Source: Roseburia sp. AF12-17LB (lineage in GTDB: Bacteria; Bacillota; Clostridia; Lachnospirales; Lachnospiraceae). From it: a DNA stretch of 64,000 nucleotides. Made by a program: the position numbers and the translations under genes. Shown one piece after another: positions 8,660 through 17,419 of the stretch; position 1 is the stretch's first letter; each line of letters begins with the position of its first letter. The notes under the pieces were generated by a model. It did no database searches and was not told the DNA's origin. It saw nothing but the letters and a program-made list of their open reading frames with translations. The stretch is taken from assembly GCF_003479605.1 (NCBI RefSeq), contig NZ_QUHR01000001.1:372001-436000 (forward strand). Direction: 5' to 3'.

Positions 8660-9667
8660 ATGGGCAATATGAAGAGTAGAAAACGAGCAGCAATTCTTAT
8701 TTTGATAAGTGCATTATGCTTAAGTGGATGTGGAAAAGAAGTACATGAAACTGCATTTACAGACAGTATTGCACCGGAAGATTATGGCTTGGAAATGGAG
8801 ACAGTTCCTATTTCTATAGATGGAGTAAAGGGAAGTTATGTTTTTCTTTATATGACAGATGACCAGGCAATCTTTGAAGATAGAGAAGACTTAGGTTGGT
8901 TTGGAAATACAGAAACGAGGGCTTTTCGTGATGAGAATGGGATACCATCTGGAGAAAATATAGAACATTGGATACAGTATGCCAATGACAGTAAAGTCGA
9001 TGCATTTCTTACCGGCGGAGACATGATTGATTATGGTTCTGCAGAAAACATACAGACCGTTCAGAAAAAAATGTCAGAGCTTACGATGCCATACTTATAT
9101 ACCTACGGAAATCATGATTCCTATATTCCGTGGGAGAATACCTTTGCGGATACGGATGAAACATTCCTTAAAGTATTTAAAGATAACAACTGCGAGTTCC
9201 AGAGCCTTGATATGGGAGAGTTCTATGTTGCTTCTATCCGGAATTATCAGGTAGATGGAATTGCACAGATTTCAGCAGAAGCTCTAGAGGGCTTTCAAAG
9301 CTTATATAAAAAGGGAAAACCGATTATTTTAATCTGTCATGTTCCAATTTATACAGCCGGGGCAGAAGATTTGAGGAAGACACTTCAAAATGAGTATGGA
9401 GAACTGGTTGTGCAGTATGATGCCGGTGATTTTGGAACAGTAAATAAATCGCTTCTTTTAGGAGAAGATTGTGGCTATGAATTAACGCCGGAAACAGAAG
9501 AATTTTTAAACCTGCTGACTGCAGATAACAGTCCGGTGGTAGCAGTTCTGGCGGGACATCTGCATGCCGGATGGAGTGGAAATCTGACAGATAAGATATA
9601 TGAGTATGTTGGACAGCCTGCTTTTTTAAATCAAGGGGCATTAGTTAAGGTACAAGGAAGTGAGTAG
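8660..9667 (+). CDS. Lipoprotein metallophosphoesterase
   Basis: A 335-residue predicted lipoprotein: basic start, hydrophobic stretch and the lipobox LCLSGCGKE. The calcineurin-like phosphoesterase motifs are all visible: GGDM (D121), GNHD (N151/H152), CHVP (H227) and GHLHA (H300/H302). The first motif is less standard (MTDDQ). The protein therefore sits outside the membrane and hydrolyses a phosphomonoester or phosphodiester. Given the locus, plausible substrates are polyprenyl-phosphate or a phosphodiester in the glycan, which is inference. An alternative ATG nine bases downstream would shorten it by three residues. The stop codon overlaps the start of the next gene. Confidence 0.8.
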   Translation: MGNMKSRKRAAILILISALCLSGCGKEVHETAFTDSIAPEDYGLEMETVPISIDGVKGSYVFLYMTDDQAIFEDREDLGWFGNTETRAFRDENGIPSGENIEHWIQYANDSKVDAFLTGGDMIDYGSAENIQTVQKKMSELTMPYLYTYGNHDSYIPWENTFADTDETFLKVFKDNNCEFQSLDMGEFYVASIRNYQVDGIAQISAEALEGFQSLYKKGKPIILICHVPIYTAGAEDLRKTLQNEYGELVVQYDAGDFGTVNKSLLLGEDCGYELTPETEEFLNLLTADNSPVVAVLAGHLHAGWSGNLTDKIYEYVGQPAFLNQGALVKVQGSE

Positions 9668-11411
9668 AAAGGATTGGGATAGATTTATGGAATGGATGAT
9701 ACAATGGACAGATAAAAAGAAAGAGAAAGTTGCAGTTGGTCTGGCGGTTCTGCTCTGCTTTATTGTACATCTCCTTACAAGCACACAGTTTACTGGCTGG
9801 TTCTCAGGTGATGTATATGGGTATCTTTCCCATGCAGCAACGTTCACTGGAAGAAACTGGTCAGGCGTATTGAGAAATGCAAGTTCTTTTTATTCATGGG
9901 GATATAGTGCCTTGCTGGCAATTCCGATGGCATTTAGCAGCAATATAATAACAGTCTATCGGGTGGCAATGCTTTTCAATGTGCTGATAAGCTGTGGAGT
10001 ACTGCTTTTGTGTTATAGTATTGCAAAAATGTTGGCGCAGGATGTAAATAAGTACCTGTTACTCTTATGTGCAACAGCAGTATCACTTTATACCAGTTAT
10101 ATTTTCCAGGGAGCAGTTATGCTATCGGAGATGTGGCTTTATTTCTTTGTACTATTAAGTATTTATTTTGTGCTTAAATATTTAAAAACATATGCTATAC
10201 GGTGGGGAATCTGCGCAGGGTTGGCAGTTGGATACACTTATATTATTCATAACCGTTCATTGGCAGTTGTGATTGCTTATGCAATAGTTGTGCTGGCACG
10301 AAGTATCCGGCAGAAAGATTGGAAGAGCTTGCTGATTCTTCTGTTGCCGCTGGCATTTATGCTTGCACTGAATCAGGGAGTATTGCAGTACCTGAATGTG
10401 CATGAGAAACAAGGACGTTCTTATACATATAATACATATGCAAGTCAAGCACAAAATGTTGGAAGCAAAGTTAATTTTTATTTTTTGATTTCCGGAATAC
10501 AATGTATATTGGGAGAAATTTGGTATGCAATAATAGGGTCATTTGGCATTGTTTTGATTGGAATTTGCAGTGGAATAAAAACGTACATTAAAGAAAAAAA
10601 AGAAAAGAATGATTTGAAATATTTCTATGTATTTGTTGGACTGGCATTGGTCGGAACAGAGATGGTTTCAGTTTTAGATTTGGCATTAGCAAAGGTACCG
10701 CTTGATACATTGAGATATGATGTTTACATATATGGAAGATACTGGGAAACAGTATTTGCTTTCTTTTTGCTGCTAGGAATGATAGAATGTTGTAGAGGCA
10801 TTGAAAGAAAAACCTGGATAGCGATTATTTCAGGTAGCGTTGTATTGTCTGTTTTTGTAGAATATATGACGAGGATATATCAGAATAATGCATTTAATTA
10901 TTGGGCAATCCCAGCAGTGTTATTGCCATATTTCTCGACACAGAATCGCTTTACAGTAATGCAAAGCAGTATTGTTGGAATTACGTTTATGATATTTATT
11001 GCAGTCATATATTATAATTATAAAAAAATGGGAAAAATCGCTTTGATAGGCATATGGACTGGTATGTGTGTATTTAGTGGATATAATGCAAATTATCATG
11101 TAGCGGAATTGTATAAGGATACACCAAATGTCATTAATATGCCGCTTTATGAGACTCAGTTTCAAGTAGCGTGTGATTATTTGAATGAGAATGGAATAGA
11201 AGAGTTTGCTGTGTGTGCAACAGATGGTTATCGTGCAGTTGCTTTCCAGATAAAATTTATGGAAGCAAAAGTTACTGGAATCACGGAAGGTGAGCTGGAT
11301 GAAATAGAAAGTGGAAAGACATATGTTGTGGATAAAATGGCGTGGGCAGAACCAATGGAAGGTACCGTGTTATATGAAAATGAAAATTATTACATTATAA
11401 GAAAAAAATAA
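9660..11411 (+). CDS. GT-C-like polytopic membrane glycosyltransferase
   Basis: A 583-residue membrane protein with roughly 11-13 hydrophobic segments and a short C-terminal soluble tail. After the first membrane segment there is an extracytoplasmic loop with WFSGDVYGYLSHAA. An acidic residue at this place is the hallmark of GT-C enzymes that use polyprenyl-phosphate sugars. The next gene encodes a polyprenyl-phosphate GT2, the natural donor-maker. The GTG start overlaps the phosphoesterase stop and has an AAGG at nine bases; an ATG at 9687 is a possible alternative. Exact family not recognised; sugar and acceptor unknown. Confidence 0.7.
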   Translation: MSRKDWDRFMEWMIQWTDKKKEKVAVGLAVLLCFIVHLLTSTQFTGWFSGDVYGYLSHAATFTGRNWSGVLRNASSFYSWGYSALLAIPMAFSSNIITVYRVAMLFNVLISCGVLLLCYSIAKMLAQDVNKYLLLLCATAVSLYTSYIFQGAVMLSEMWLYFFVLLSIYFVLKYLKTYAIRWGICAGLAVGYTYIIHNRSLAVVIAYAIVVLARSIRQKDWKSLLILLLPLAFMLALNQGVLQYLNVHEKQGRSYTYNTYASQAQNVGSKVNFYFLISGIQCILGEIWYAIIGSFGIVLIGICSGIKTYIKEKKEKNDLKYFYVFVGLALVGTEMVSVLDLALAKVPLDTLRYDVYIYGRYWETVFAFFLLLGMIECCRGIERKTWIAIISGSVVLSVFVEYMTRIYQNNAFNYWAIPAVLLPYFSTQNRFTVMQSSIVGITFMIFIAVIYYNYKKMGKIALIGIWTGMCVFSGYNANYHVAELYKDTPNVINMPLYETQFQVACDYLNENGIEEFAVCATDGYRAVAFQIKFMEAKVTGITEGELDEIESGKTYVVDKMAWAEPMEGTVLYENENYYIIRKK

Positions 11412-11427
11412 AGTGAGGAACTAAAAG

Positions 11428-12423
11428 ATGAAACTGATTATACAGATTCCCTGTTATAATGAAGCAGAGACACTTGAGGTAGCATTAAATGATTTACCAA
11501 AACATATTGATGGAATTGATAAAATAGAGTATCTGATTATCAATGATGGAAGTAAAGACAACACCGTTGAAGTAGCAAGAAATTGGGGCGTGCATTATAT
11601 TGTGAGCTTTAAGAGAAATAAAGGACTTGCAAAGGGGTTTATGGCAGGTCTTAACGAATGCCTGAAACATGGAGCAGACATAATAGTGAATACGGATGCG
11701 GATAATCAGTATTGCGGTGAAGATATAGAGAAACTCGTAAGACCTATTATTGATAAAAAAGCAGATATAGTCATAGGGGAAAGACCTATTGATCAGACAA
11801 AACATTTTTCGCCGCTTAAAAAGAAATTACAGCATTTTGGCAGCTGGGTTGTGCGTAAGGCTTCTAATTCAGATATACCAGATGCACCATCTGGATTCAG
11901 GGCATATAGCAGAGAAGCAGCGCTTAAGATGAATGTAGTGAATGAATATACATATACACTGGAAACAATTGTACAGGCTGGGCGTGGTAAGATTGCCATG
12001 ACATCAGTGCCGATACGTACGAATGCTGAACTGAGACCGTCAAGACTGTTCAGCAGTATGTTTGGTTATATAAAGAAATCCATGCTTACAATAATCAGAG
12101 CTTATATGATGTATAAACCATTGATGGCATTTACTACACTTTCTACAATTCCTATTTTAGGTGGAATTATATTGGGAATCAGATATATTGTTAGATTAGT
12201 GAACGGTGTAGGAGGAGGAAATGTACAATCGTTGATTTTATGTGCTATGCTTATCATTATAGGGGTACAAACTTTTGTAATGGGTATGCTTGCTGATGTA
12301 ATATCTGCAAATAGAAAAATAATGCAGGATGTACAATATAAGGTAAGAAAAATGTACTATTCTTCTGATGCATGCATGGATAATACATTTGATGAGGCAA
12401 AAGATGAGGCTCCATTATCATAA
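11428..12423 (+). CDS. Polyprenyl-phosphate GT2 glycosyltransferase (DPM1/GtrB-like)
   Basis: A 331-residue GT2 enzyme with IPCYNEAETLEVAL at the N-terminus, LIINDGSKDNT, and the DxD motif NTDADNQY. A C-terminal pair of hydrophobic segments (about 230-255 and 270-295) matches GtrB/DPM1-type enzymes that charge undecaprenyl phosphate with a sugar from a nucleotide donor on the inner face. It follows the GT-C-like gene by 16 bases, so the two probably form a donor/transferase pair for side-chain addition outside the membrane. No GtrA-type flippase lies beside it. The sugar is not predictable. Confidence 0.85.
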   Translation: MKLIIQIPCYNEAETLEVALNDLPKHIDGIDKIEYLIINDGSKDNTVEVARNWGVHYIVSFKRNKGLAKGFMAGLNECLKHGADIIVNTDADNQYCGEDIEKLVRPIIDKKADIVIGERPIDQTKHFSPLKKKLQHFGSWVVRKASNSDIPDAPSGFRAYSREAALKMNVVNEYTYTLETIVQAGRGKIAMTSVPIRTNAELRPSRLFSSMFGYIKKSMLTIIRAYMMYKPLMAFTTLSTIPILGGIILGIRYIVRLVNGVGGGNVQSLILCAMLIIIGVQTFVMGMLADVISANRKIMQDVQYKVRKMYYSSDACMDNTFDEAKDEAPLS

Positions 12424-12486
12424 AGAAAATTTTATTTATGCATAGGATTATGTATTTAATCTAAGAAAGTAGGAAGGAAAAATAAA

Positions 12487-13614
12487 ATGAAAATAGTAAT
12501 GGTTGGCCCTGTGTATCCTTATAAAGGCGGGATAGCACACTACATGGGAATGATGTGCAAGACTTTTGCGAAAAAGCATGAAGTGATTGCGTTATCATAT
12601 AAGATGCAATATCCTAAATTTATGTATAAAAAAGAACAAAAGGATTATGAAAGCGATACATTTAAAGTTGACGGTACGAACTATTGTATAAATACAGCAA
12701 ACCCTTTTAACTGGGTTCATGTTGCAAAAAAGATAAATAAGTTATCTCCGGACTTAGTGGTTTTTCAGTGGTGGCATCCGTATTTTGCACCTTGTTATCA
12801 AATAATATGTAGCTTATTAAAGACAAAGGAAATTTTATTTGTGTGTCATAATGTTTTTCCACATGAAAGATTTCCTATGGATAGACTGCTAACTCAAGCT
12901 ACTCTGAAGAAAGGAAAGTATTATATTGTTCATTCCAAGTTAGATGAAGTGGACTTACTTTCGGTAAAAAAAGATGCACGTTATAAAAAGGCTGTAATAC
13001 CCACATATAATGTTTTTAATAAGAGTCAACTGGAAAAAGATGATGCAAGAAAAATATTAAATGTTGCTCAAAATGAATTTGTGTTATTATTTTTTGGATT
13101 GATTAGAGAATATAAGGGATTGAAGTACTTATTAAAAGCATTGAGTATTATAAAAAATAAAATACCTAATGTTAAGTTATATATTGTAGGTGATTTTGGA
13201 GGAGAAAAGGATCATTATTTAAAAATAATAAAAGATTTAAACATAGAGAATTATATATTAATAGAAGATGCATATGTCTCGGATGATGATGTAGAAAAGT
13301 ACTTTACAGCAACAGACATGGTTATTCTACCATATGAATCTGCAACACAAAGCGGAATTGTTCAAATTGCATATGAGTTTTTAAAACCTGTAGTTGTTAC
13401 AAATGTAGGGGGATTGCCAGAAGTTGTTGCGGATGGAAAGACAGGCTATGTTGTTCCGCCATTTAATGCAGAAGAACTTGGACAAGCGATAGTTAAATTT
13501 TATGAATGCAATGATAAACGGCATTTTGAAAAGGAAATAGAAAACGAAGCGTACAAATTTAGCTGGGATAGAATGAACGAAATATTAGATGAAATCGTAG
13601 AAGGAGGCAATTAA
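12487..13614 (+). CDS. GT4 glycosyltransferase
   Basis: A 375-residue GT-B fold enzyme. The N-terminal Rossmann half starts MKIVMVGPVYPYKGGIAHYM, with the glycine-rich loop of GT4. The C-terminal half has FFGLIREYKGLKYLLKAL and the E-x7-E type donor site in LPYESATQSGIVQIAYEF, then NVGGLPEVV. A retaining transfer from a nucleotide sugar to the growing chain is expected. It opens the AT-rich heptose cassette after a 63-base spacer and overlaps hddA by one base, so a heptosyl transferase is a reasonable but unproven guess. An AGGAAGGAAAA ribosome site precedes the ATG. Confidence 0.87.
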   Translation: MKIVMVGPVYPYKGGIAHYMGMMCKTFAKKHEVIALSYKMQYPKFMYKKEQKDYESDTFKVDGTNYCINTANPFNWVHVAKKINKLSPDLVVFQWWHPYFAPCYQIICSLLKTKEILFVCHNVFPHERFPMDRLLTQATLKKGKYYIVHSKLDEVDLLSVKKDARYKKAVIPTYNVFNKSQLEKDDARKILNVAQNEFVLLFFGLIREYKGLKYLLKALSIIKNKIPNVKLYIVGDFGGEKDHYLKIIKDLNIENYILIEDAYVSDDDVEKYFTATDMVILPYESATQSGIVQIAYEFLKPVVVTNVGGLPEVVADGKTGYVVPPFNAEELGQAIVKFYECNDKRHFEKEIENEAYKFSWDRMNEILDEIVEGGN

Positions 13615-14615
13615 TGGTTATATCACAAACTCCGTTTAGAATGTCATTTTTTGGCGGGGGAACGGATATGGAAAATTATTTTAGAAAGTATGGAGGGGCA
13701 GTTTTGTCAACAACATTCGATAAATATTGTTACGTTACTGTTAGACATCTGCCGAGATTTTTTGATTATAAAACCCATTTAACATATTCTAGAATGGAAT
13801 ATGTTAATACATATGATGAAATTCAACATCCTGCAATTAGAAATGCAATGAAAATGTTGGATATGCATGAATTACGATTGACATATGAAGCTGATTTACC
13901 AGCACAGTCAGGATTAGGTACAAGTAGTTCATTTGCGGTGGGAATGTTAAATGCCTTTTATGCATTAAAAGGAAAATATGTAGATAAGAAAAAATTGGCA
14001 GATGAAGCCATTTACTTAGAAAGAGAATTATGTGCGGAAGCTGGAGGCTGGCAGGATCAGATAGCGGCAGCATTTGGAGGCTTTAATAGAATAGATTTTA
14101 ATGAGGATGGATATAAAGTAAGTCCGGTTATTATTTCACCAGAGCGAAAAAGTATGTTGAATTATAATTTAGTTATGTTTTTTACTGGATTTACGAGATT
14201 TTCATCTGATATACAAAAAGCGAATAATGCAGGAGAGTCGAATGAAAATAAAATAAAAAAGTTAAAAGAAATGTATTCTTTAGTAGATGAAGCTGAAAAG
14301 ATTTTGGTGGAAAAGAATAGCGATTTAGATGAATTTGGCAGACTGCTTGATTACACATGGAAACTCAAAAGAACTACCGGGGAAAAGGTTAGTACAGAAA
14401 GCATTGATGCATTATATAAGAAAGGAATCGAAGCAGGTGCATTAGGAGGGAAACTACTTGGCGCTGGTGGAGGAGGTTTTTTGATTTTTTATGTTAAGCC
14501 AGAAAATAAACAGAATTTAATTAATGCAATGAGTGGTTTATTGCATGTTCCGTTCGAATTTGAAAATGGTGGCTCGAGAATTATACAGTATACAGCAGAA
14601 GATTATGAGGGATAA
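13614..14615 (+). CDS. hddA: D-glycero-D-manno-heptose 7-phosphate kinase (HddA)
   Basis: A 333-residue GHMP kinase. N-terminal PFRMSFFGGGTDMENYF is the HddA signature, the ATP loop LPAQSGLGTSSSFAVGML lies near residues 95-112, and GALGGKLLGAGGGGFLIFY is the C-terminal GHMP motif. It phosphorylates C1 of D-glycero-D-manno-heptose 7-phosphate, the second step of the GDP-heptose route. The partner enzymes GmhA and the fused HddC-GmhB lie 13 kb downstream in the same run. L-fucose/arabinose-type GHMP kinases are the nearest alternative, but the pathway context argues strongly for HddA. Confidence 0.9.
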   Translation: MVISQTPFRMSFFGGGTDMENYFRKYGGAVLSTTFDKYCYVTVRHLPRFFDYKTHLTYSRMEYVNTYDEIQHPAIRNAMKMLDMHELRLTYEADLPAQSGLGTSSSFAVGMLNAFYALKGKYVDKKKLADEAIYLERELCAEAGGWQDQIAAAFGGFNRIDFNEDGYKVSPVIISPERKSMLNYNLVMFFTGFTRFSSDIQKANNAGESNENKIKKLKEMYSLVDEAEKILVEKNSDLDEFGRLLDYTWKLKRTTGEKVSTESIDALYKKGIEAGALGGKLLGAGGGGFLIFYVKPENKQNLINAMSGLLHVPFEFENGGSRIIQYTAEDYEG

Positions 14616-14618
14616 AAA

Positions 14619-15476
14619 GTGAACATAGGAATAGTTGGGAGCACAGGATATATCGCACAATTCTTAATTGAACATTTTGAGACTTGTAGCAATATTGCCA
14701 AGGTGGTAAAATTTGATAAAAGCGATTTGGCTGATATATATTTAGATTTACAAGATTGCGAAAAATTTAATTTTGATTTATTGGATGGATTATCATACCT
14801 TATTTTTACAGCAGCAATTTCTGGACCGGATATGTGTGCAAAGGAATATGAAATGTGCTGGAATATAAATGTGATTGGAACAACAAAATTTATAAGTGAA
14901 GCAATAAAAAGAAATATAAGAGTACTATTTTTCTCAAGTGATGCAGTATTTGGAGATATTGATGGATTCATCTATAATGAAAAAAGTGAAACAATGGCAA
15001 AGACTCCATATGGTAGAATGAAAAAAGCGGTTGAGGATGAATTTAAACAATCAGCTTATTTTAAGGCTATTAGATTATCATATGTAGCTTCGGGCAAGGA
15101 TAGATTTGTATCGTATTGTATGTCATGTATGGAGAAAGGAGAGATAGCAGATGTTTATCATCCTTTTTACAGAAATTGTATTGTGGTATCGGATGTTGTC
15201 AAGGTTGTAGAGTGGATGATTAATAACTGGGAGAAATTTACGGATTTTGTGTTGAATGTTGCTGGAAATGAGCTGGTAAGCAGAGTGAGAATTGCAGATG
15301 AAATCAATAGAATTAAGAAAGGTAAGCTAAAATACACAATATCTGTACCAGATGAAAGTTTTTATCAAAATAGGCCAAGCATAACTCAGATGGAAAGTTT
15401 ATATCTATATGATATGAATATATTAAAAAGAGAAAGTTTTACAACAAAAATACAAAGAGAAATGGAGAATGAATAA
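14619..15476 (+). CDS. RmlD/GDP-sugar reductase-like short-chain dehydrogenase
   Basis: A 285-residue NAD(P)-dependent sugar oxidoreductase. The Rossmann loop is IVGSTGYIAQFL at the N-terminus and the catalytic pair is Y131/K135 in TPYGRMKKAVE, with an FSSDAVFGD strand before it. The shape resembles RmlD, a 4-keto-sugar reductase. It lies three bases after hddA and two bases before the 4,6-dehydratase, so reduction of GDP-4-keto-6-deoxy-heptose is the most economical role (inference). The start is GTG at 14619 with a weak ribosome site in the end of hddA. Confidence 0.75.
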   Translation: MNIGIVGSTGYIAQFLIEHFETCSNIAKVVKFDKSDLADIYLDLQDCEKFNFDLLDGLSYLIFTAAISGPDMCAKEYEMCWNINVIGTTKFISEAIKRNIRVLFFSSDAVFGDIDGFIYNEKSETMAKTPYGRMKKAVEDEFKQSAYFKAIRLSYVASGKDRFVSYCMSCMEKGEIADVYHPFYRNCIVVSDVVKVVEWMINNWEKFTDFVLNVAGNELVSRVRIADEINRIKKGKLKYTISVPDESFYQNRPSITQMESLYLYDMNILKRESFTTKIQREMENE

Positions 15477-15478
15477 AA

Positions 15479-16516
15479 ATGAAAAAGAAGGCGTTAATAA
15501 CAGGAATTACAGGAATGGTAGGTTCACATTTGGCAGATTTTCTATTAGAAAATACGGATTGGGATGTTTATGGTGTCTGCAGATGGAGAAGCCCATTAGA
15601 CAATGTTAGTCATTTGTTAGAAAGGGTAAATGAGAAAGACAGATTATTTTTTGAGTATGCCGATTTGAATGATCAGGTATCATTAATTACTGTAGTAAAT
15701 AAAATAAAGCCTGACTATGTGTTCCATTTAGCTGCACAGAGTTATCCATTAACCAGTTTTACAGCACCAATTGATACACTTAATACTAATATACTGGGGA
15801 CTGCCAGACTGTTAGAATCAATACATTTGGCAATGGAAGAAGATTCTTCATATAAGCCGATTATTCATGTATGTGCATCTTCAGAAGTGTTTGGAAAAAT
15901 TCCAAAAGAAAAAAAACCAGAAGCAGGAATTAATGAGGAATGTCCATTTCATCCAGCTTCGCCATATGCAATATCAAAAGTTGGAACAGATTTGTTAGGA
16001 AGATATTATGCAGAGGCTTATGGGATGACAGTTATGACTACTCGCATGTTTACTCATACAGGACCACGAAGAGGCGATGTATTTCATGAGTCCACATTTG
16101 CAAAGCAGATTGCTATGATTGAGGCTGGATTAATAGAACCAAAAGTTATGGTAGGAAATTTGCAATCACTTAGGACATATGCTGATGTCAGAGATGCTGT
16201 AAGGGCTTACTATATGTTAGTTACTGTCAATCCTATTGCAGGAGAATATTACAATATAGGTGGATCATATACATGTGAAGTTGGTGACACATTGAATACT
16301 TTGATTTCATACTCGACAATGAAGGATAAAATAGAAGTTGTTACTGATCCGGAAAGATTAAGACCGATAGATGCTGATTTACAGGTGCCTGATTGTAGAA
16401 AATTTAAAGAGCATACTGGATGGGAACCTCAGATTCCATTTGAACAGACAATGCAAGATTTGCTAAATTATTGGAGAAAAAGAATCAGCAATGGAGAAAA
16501 TTTTTTGACAAGATAA
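15479..16516 (+). CDS. GDP-mannose 4,6-dehydratase-like enzyme, probably acting on GDP-heptose
   Basis: A 345-residue extended SDR enzyme. It has ITGITGMVGSHLADFL (cofactor loop), HLAAQSYPLTSF (the Gmd substrate region), CASSEVFG, and the catalytic Y163/K167 in SPYAISKVGTD. Ending motif RPIDADLQVPDCRKF is typical of GDP-mannose 4,6-dehydratases. Close relatives such as DmhA/WcbK act on GDP-D-glycero-D-manno-heptose. With HddA, GmhA and HddC-GmhB in the same cassette and no GDP-mannose pyrophosphorylase seen, GDP-heptose is the likelier substrate. GDP-mannose remains possible if made elsewhere. Confidence 0.85.
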   Translation: MKKKALITGITGMVGSHLADFLLENTDWDVYGVCRWRSPLDNVSHLLERVNEKDRLFFEYADLNDQVSLITVVNKIKPDYVFHLAAQSYPLTSFTAPIDTLNTNILGTARLLESIHLAMEEDSSYKPIIHVCASSEVFGKIPKEKKPEAGINEECPFHPASPYAISKVGTDLLGRYYAEAYGMTVMTTRMFTHTGPRRGDVFHESTFAKQIAMIEAGLIEPKVMVGNLQSLRTYADVRDAVRAYYMLVTVNPIAGEYYNIGGSYTCEVGDTLNTLISYSTMKDKIEVVTDPERLRPIDADLQVPDCRKFKEHTGWEPQIPFEQTMQDLLNYWRKRISNGENFLTR

Positions 16517-16543
16517 TATGTATTATTAATGGAGATCATAATC

Positions 16544-17398
16544 TTGAAGAATTTTTTGATAGTACTGAATTATAACGATGCGGAGACAACGTTGGAGTTT
16601 GTAGAAATGGCAAAAACGTGTAATGCAATTGATAAAATTGTTGTTGTAGATAACTGCTCGACGGATTGTTCATTTTCTAAATTAACCTGTTTGAAATCAG
16701 ACAAAATAGATGTTATACAGACTGATAAAAATGGTGGATATGCATATGGAAACAATTTTGGATGCAGATATGCTGAAAAAAATTATAATCCCAAGTTGTT
16801 CTTTATATCAAACCCAGATGTTCGGTTTGAGAATCATGTATTGCAAGAAATGGATAAGCTATCTAATAACCACAAAGATATAGGGGTTGTTGCACCGATA
16901 GTAAATCAAGGATATAATATTTGGAATTTACCGAAGTTTTGGGGGCTGATAGAATCTATTTTTTTGGTTTGGTTCAATCTGGACAAAAGAAAGATAAAAA
17001 GCAAAATGCTAGGTAGTAAAAATCATTTTGAAACAGTTGGTGTAGTTGAAGGCTCTTTTTTTGCTATTTCGCGTGAGGCATATGATAAGATTGATGGATT
17101 CGATGAAAAAACATTTCTTTATTGCGAAGAAAATATTTTGGCAAGACGGCTTCTGTGGAACGGCTATAAAGAGGCCGTTTTGCCAAAATGCAGGTATGAC
17201 CATTTTCATTCGGTATCAATAAAAAAACATTACGGTGGAAAGGTAAAGGCATTTAAAAATTTTCATAAAAGTATGCTTATATATTTGCAAGACTATTTAG
17301 ACGGAGGCATTGTTGAACGAATAATATTTGAGATATGTTTTGGTCTGGGATACATTGAAAGATATATGTATGATATATATATGAAAGTTAGAAAGTAA
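16544..17398 (+). CDS. GT2 glycosyltransferase (rhamnosyltransferase-like)
   Basis: About 284 residues, GT-A fold. FLIVLNYNDAETTLEFV, VVDNCSTDCS and FISNPDVRF (metal site) define a GT2 of the WbbL/rhamnosyltransferase type, with GVVEGSFFAISREAYDKIDG and FDEKTFLYCEE following. I chose TTG at 16544 because GGAG lies nine bases before it; an ATG at 16529 would add five residues but has no ribosome site, and the GGAG would lie inside the gene. Donor unknown; a deoxy-sugar made by the preceding two genes is plausible. Confidence 0.85.
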   Translation: MKNFLIVLNYNDAETTLEFVEMAKTCNAIDKIVVVDNCSTDCSFSKLTCLKSDKIDVIQTDKNGGYAYGNNFGCRYAEKNYNPKLFFISNPDVRFENHVLQEMDKLSNNHKDIGVVAPIVNQGYNIWNLPKFWGLIESIFLVWFNLDKRKIKSKMLGSKNHFETVGVVEGSFFAISREAYDKIDGFDEKTFLYCEENILARRLLWNGYKEAVLPKCRYDHFHSVSIKKHYGGKVKAFKNFHKSMLIYLQDYLDGGIVERIIFEICFGLGYIERYMYDIYMKVRK

Positions 17399-17419
17399 GT
17401 TACGGAGGTTAGTGTAAGT

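Noticed and set aside
12424..12486. Spacer before the AT-rich cassette as a cassette border with attachment site or mobile element
   Set aside because: No direct or inverted repeat and no integrase or transposase fragment is visible; only AT-rich sequence and a ribosome site.
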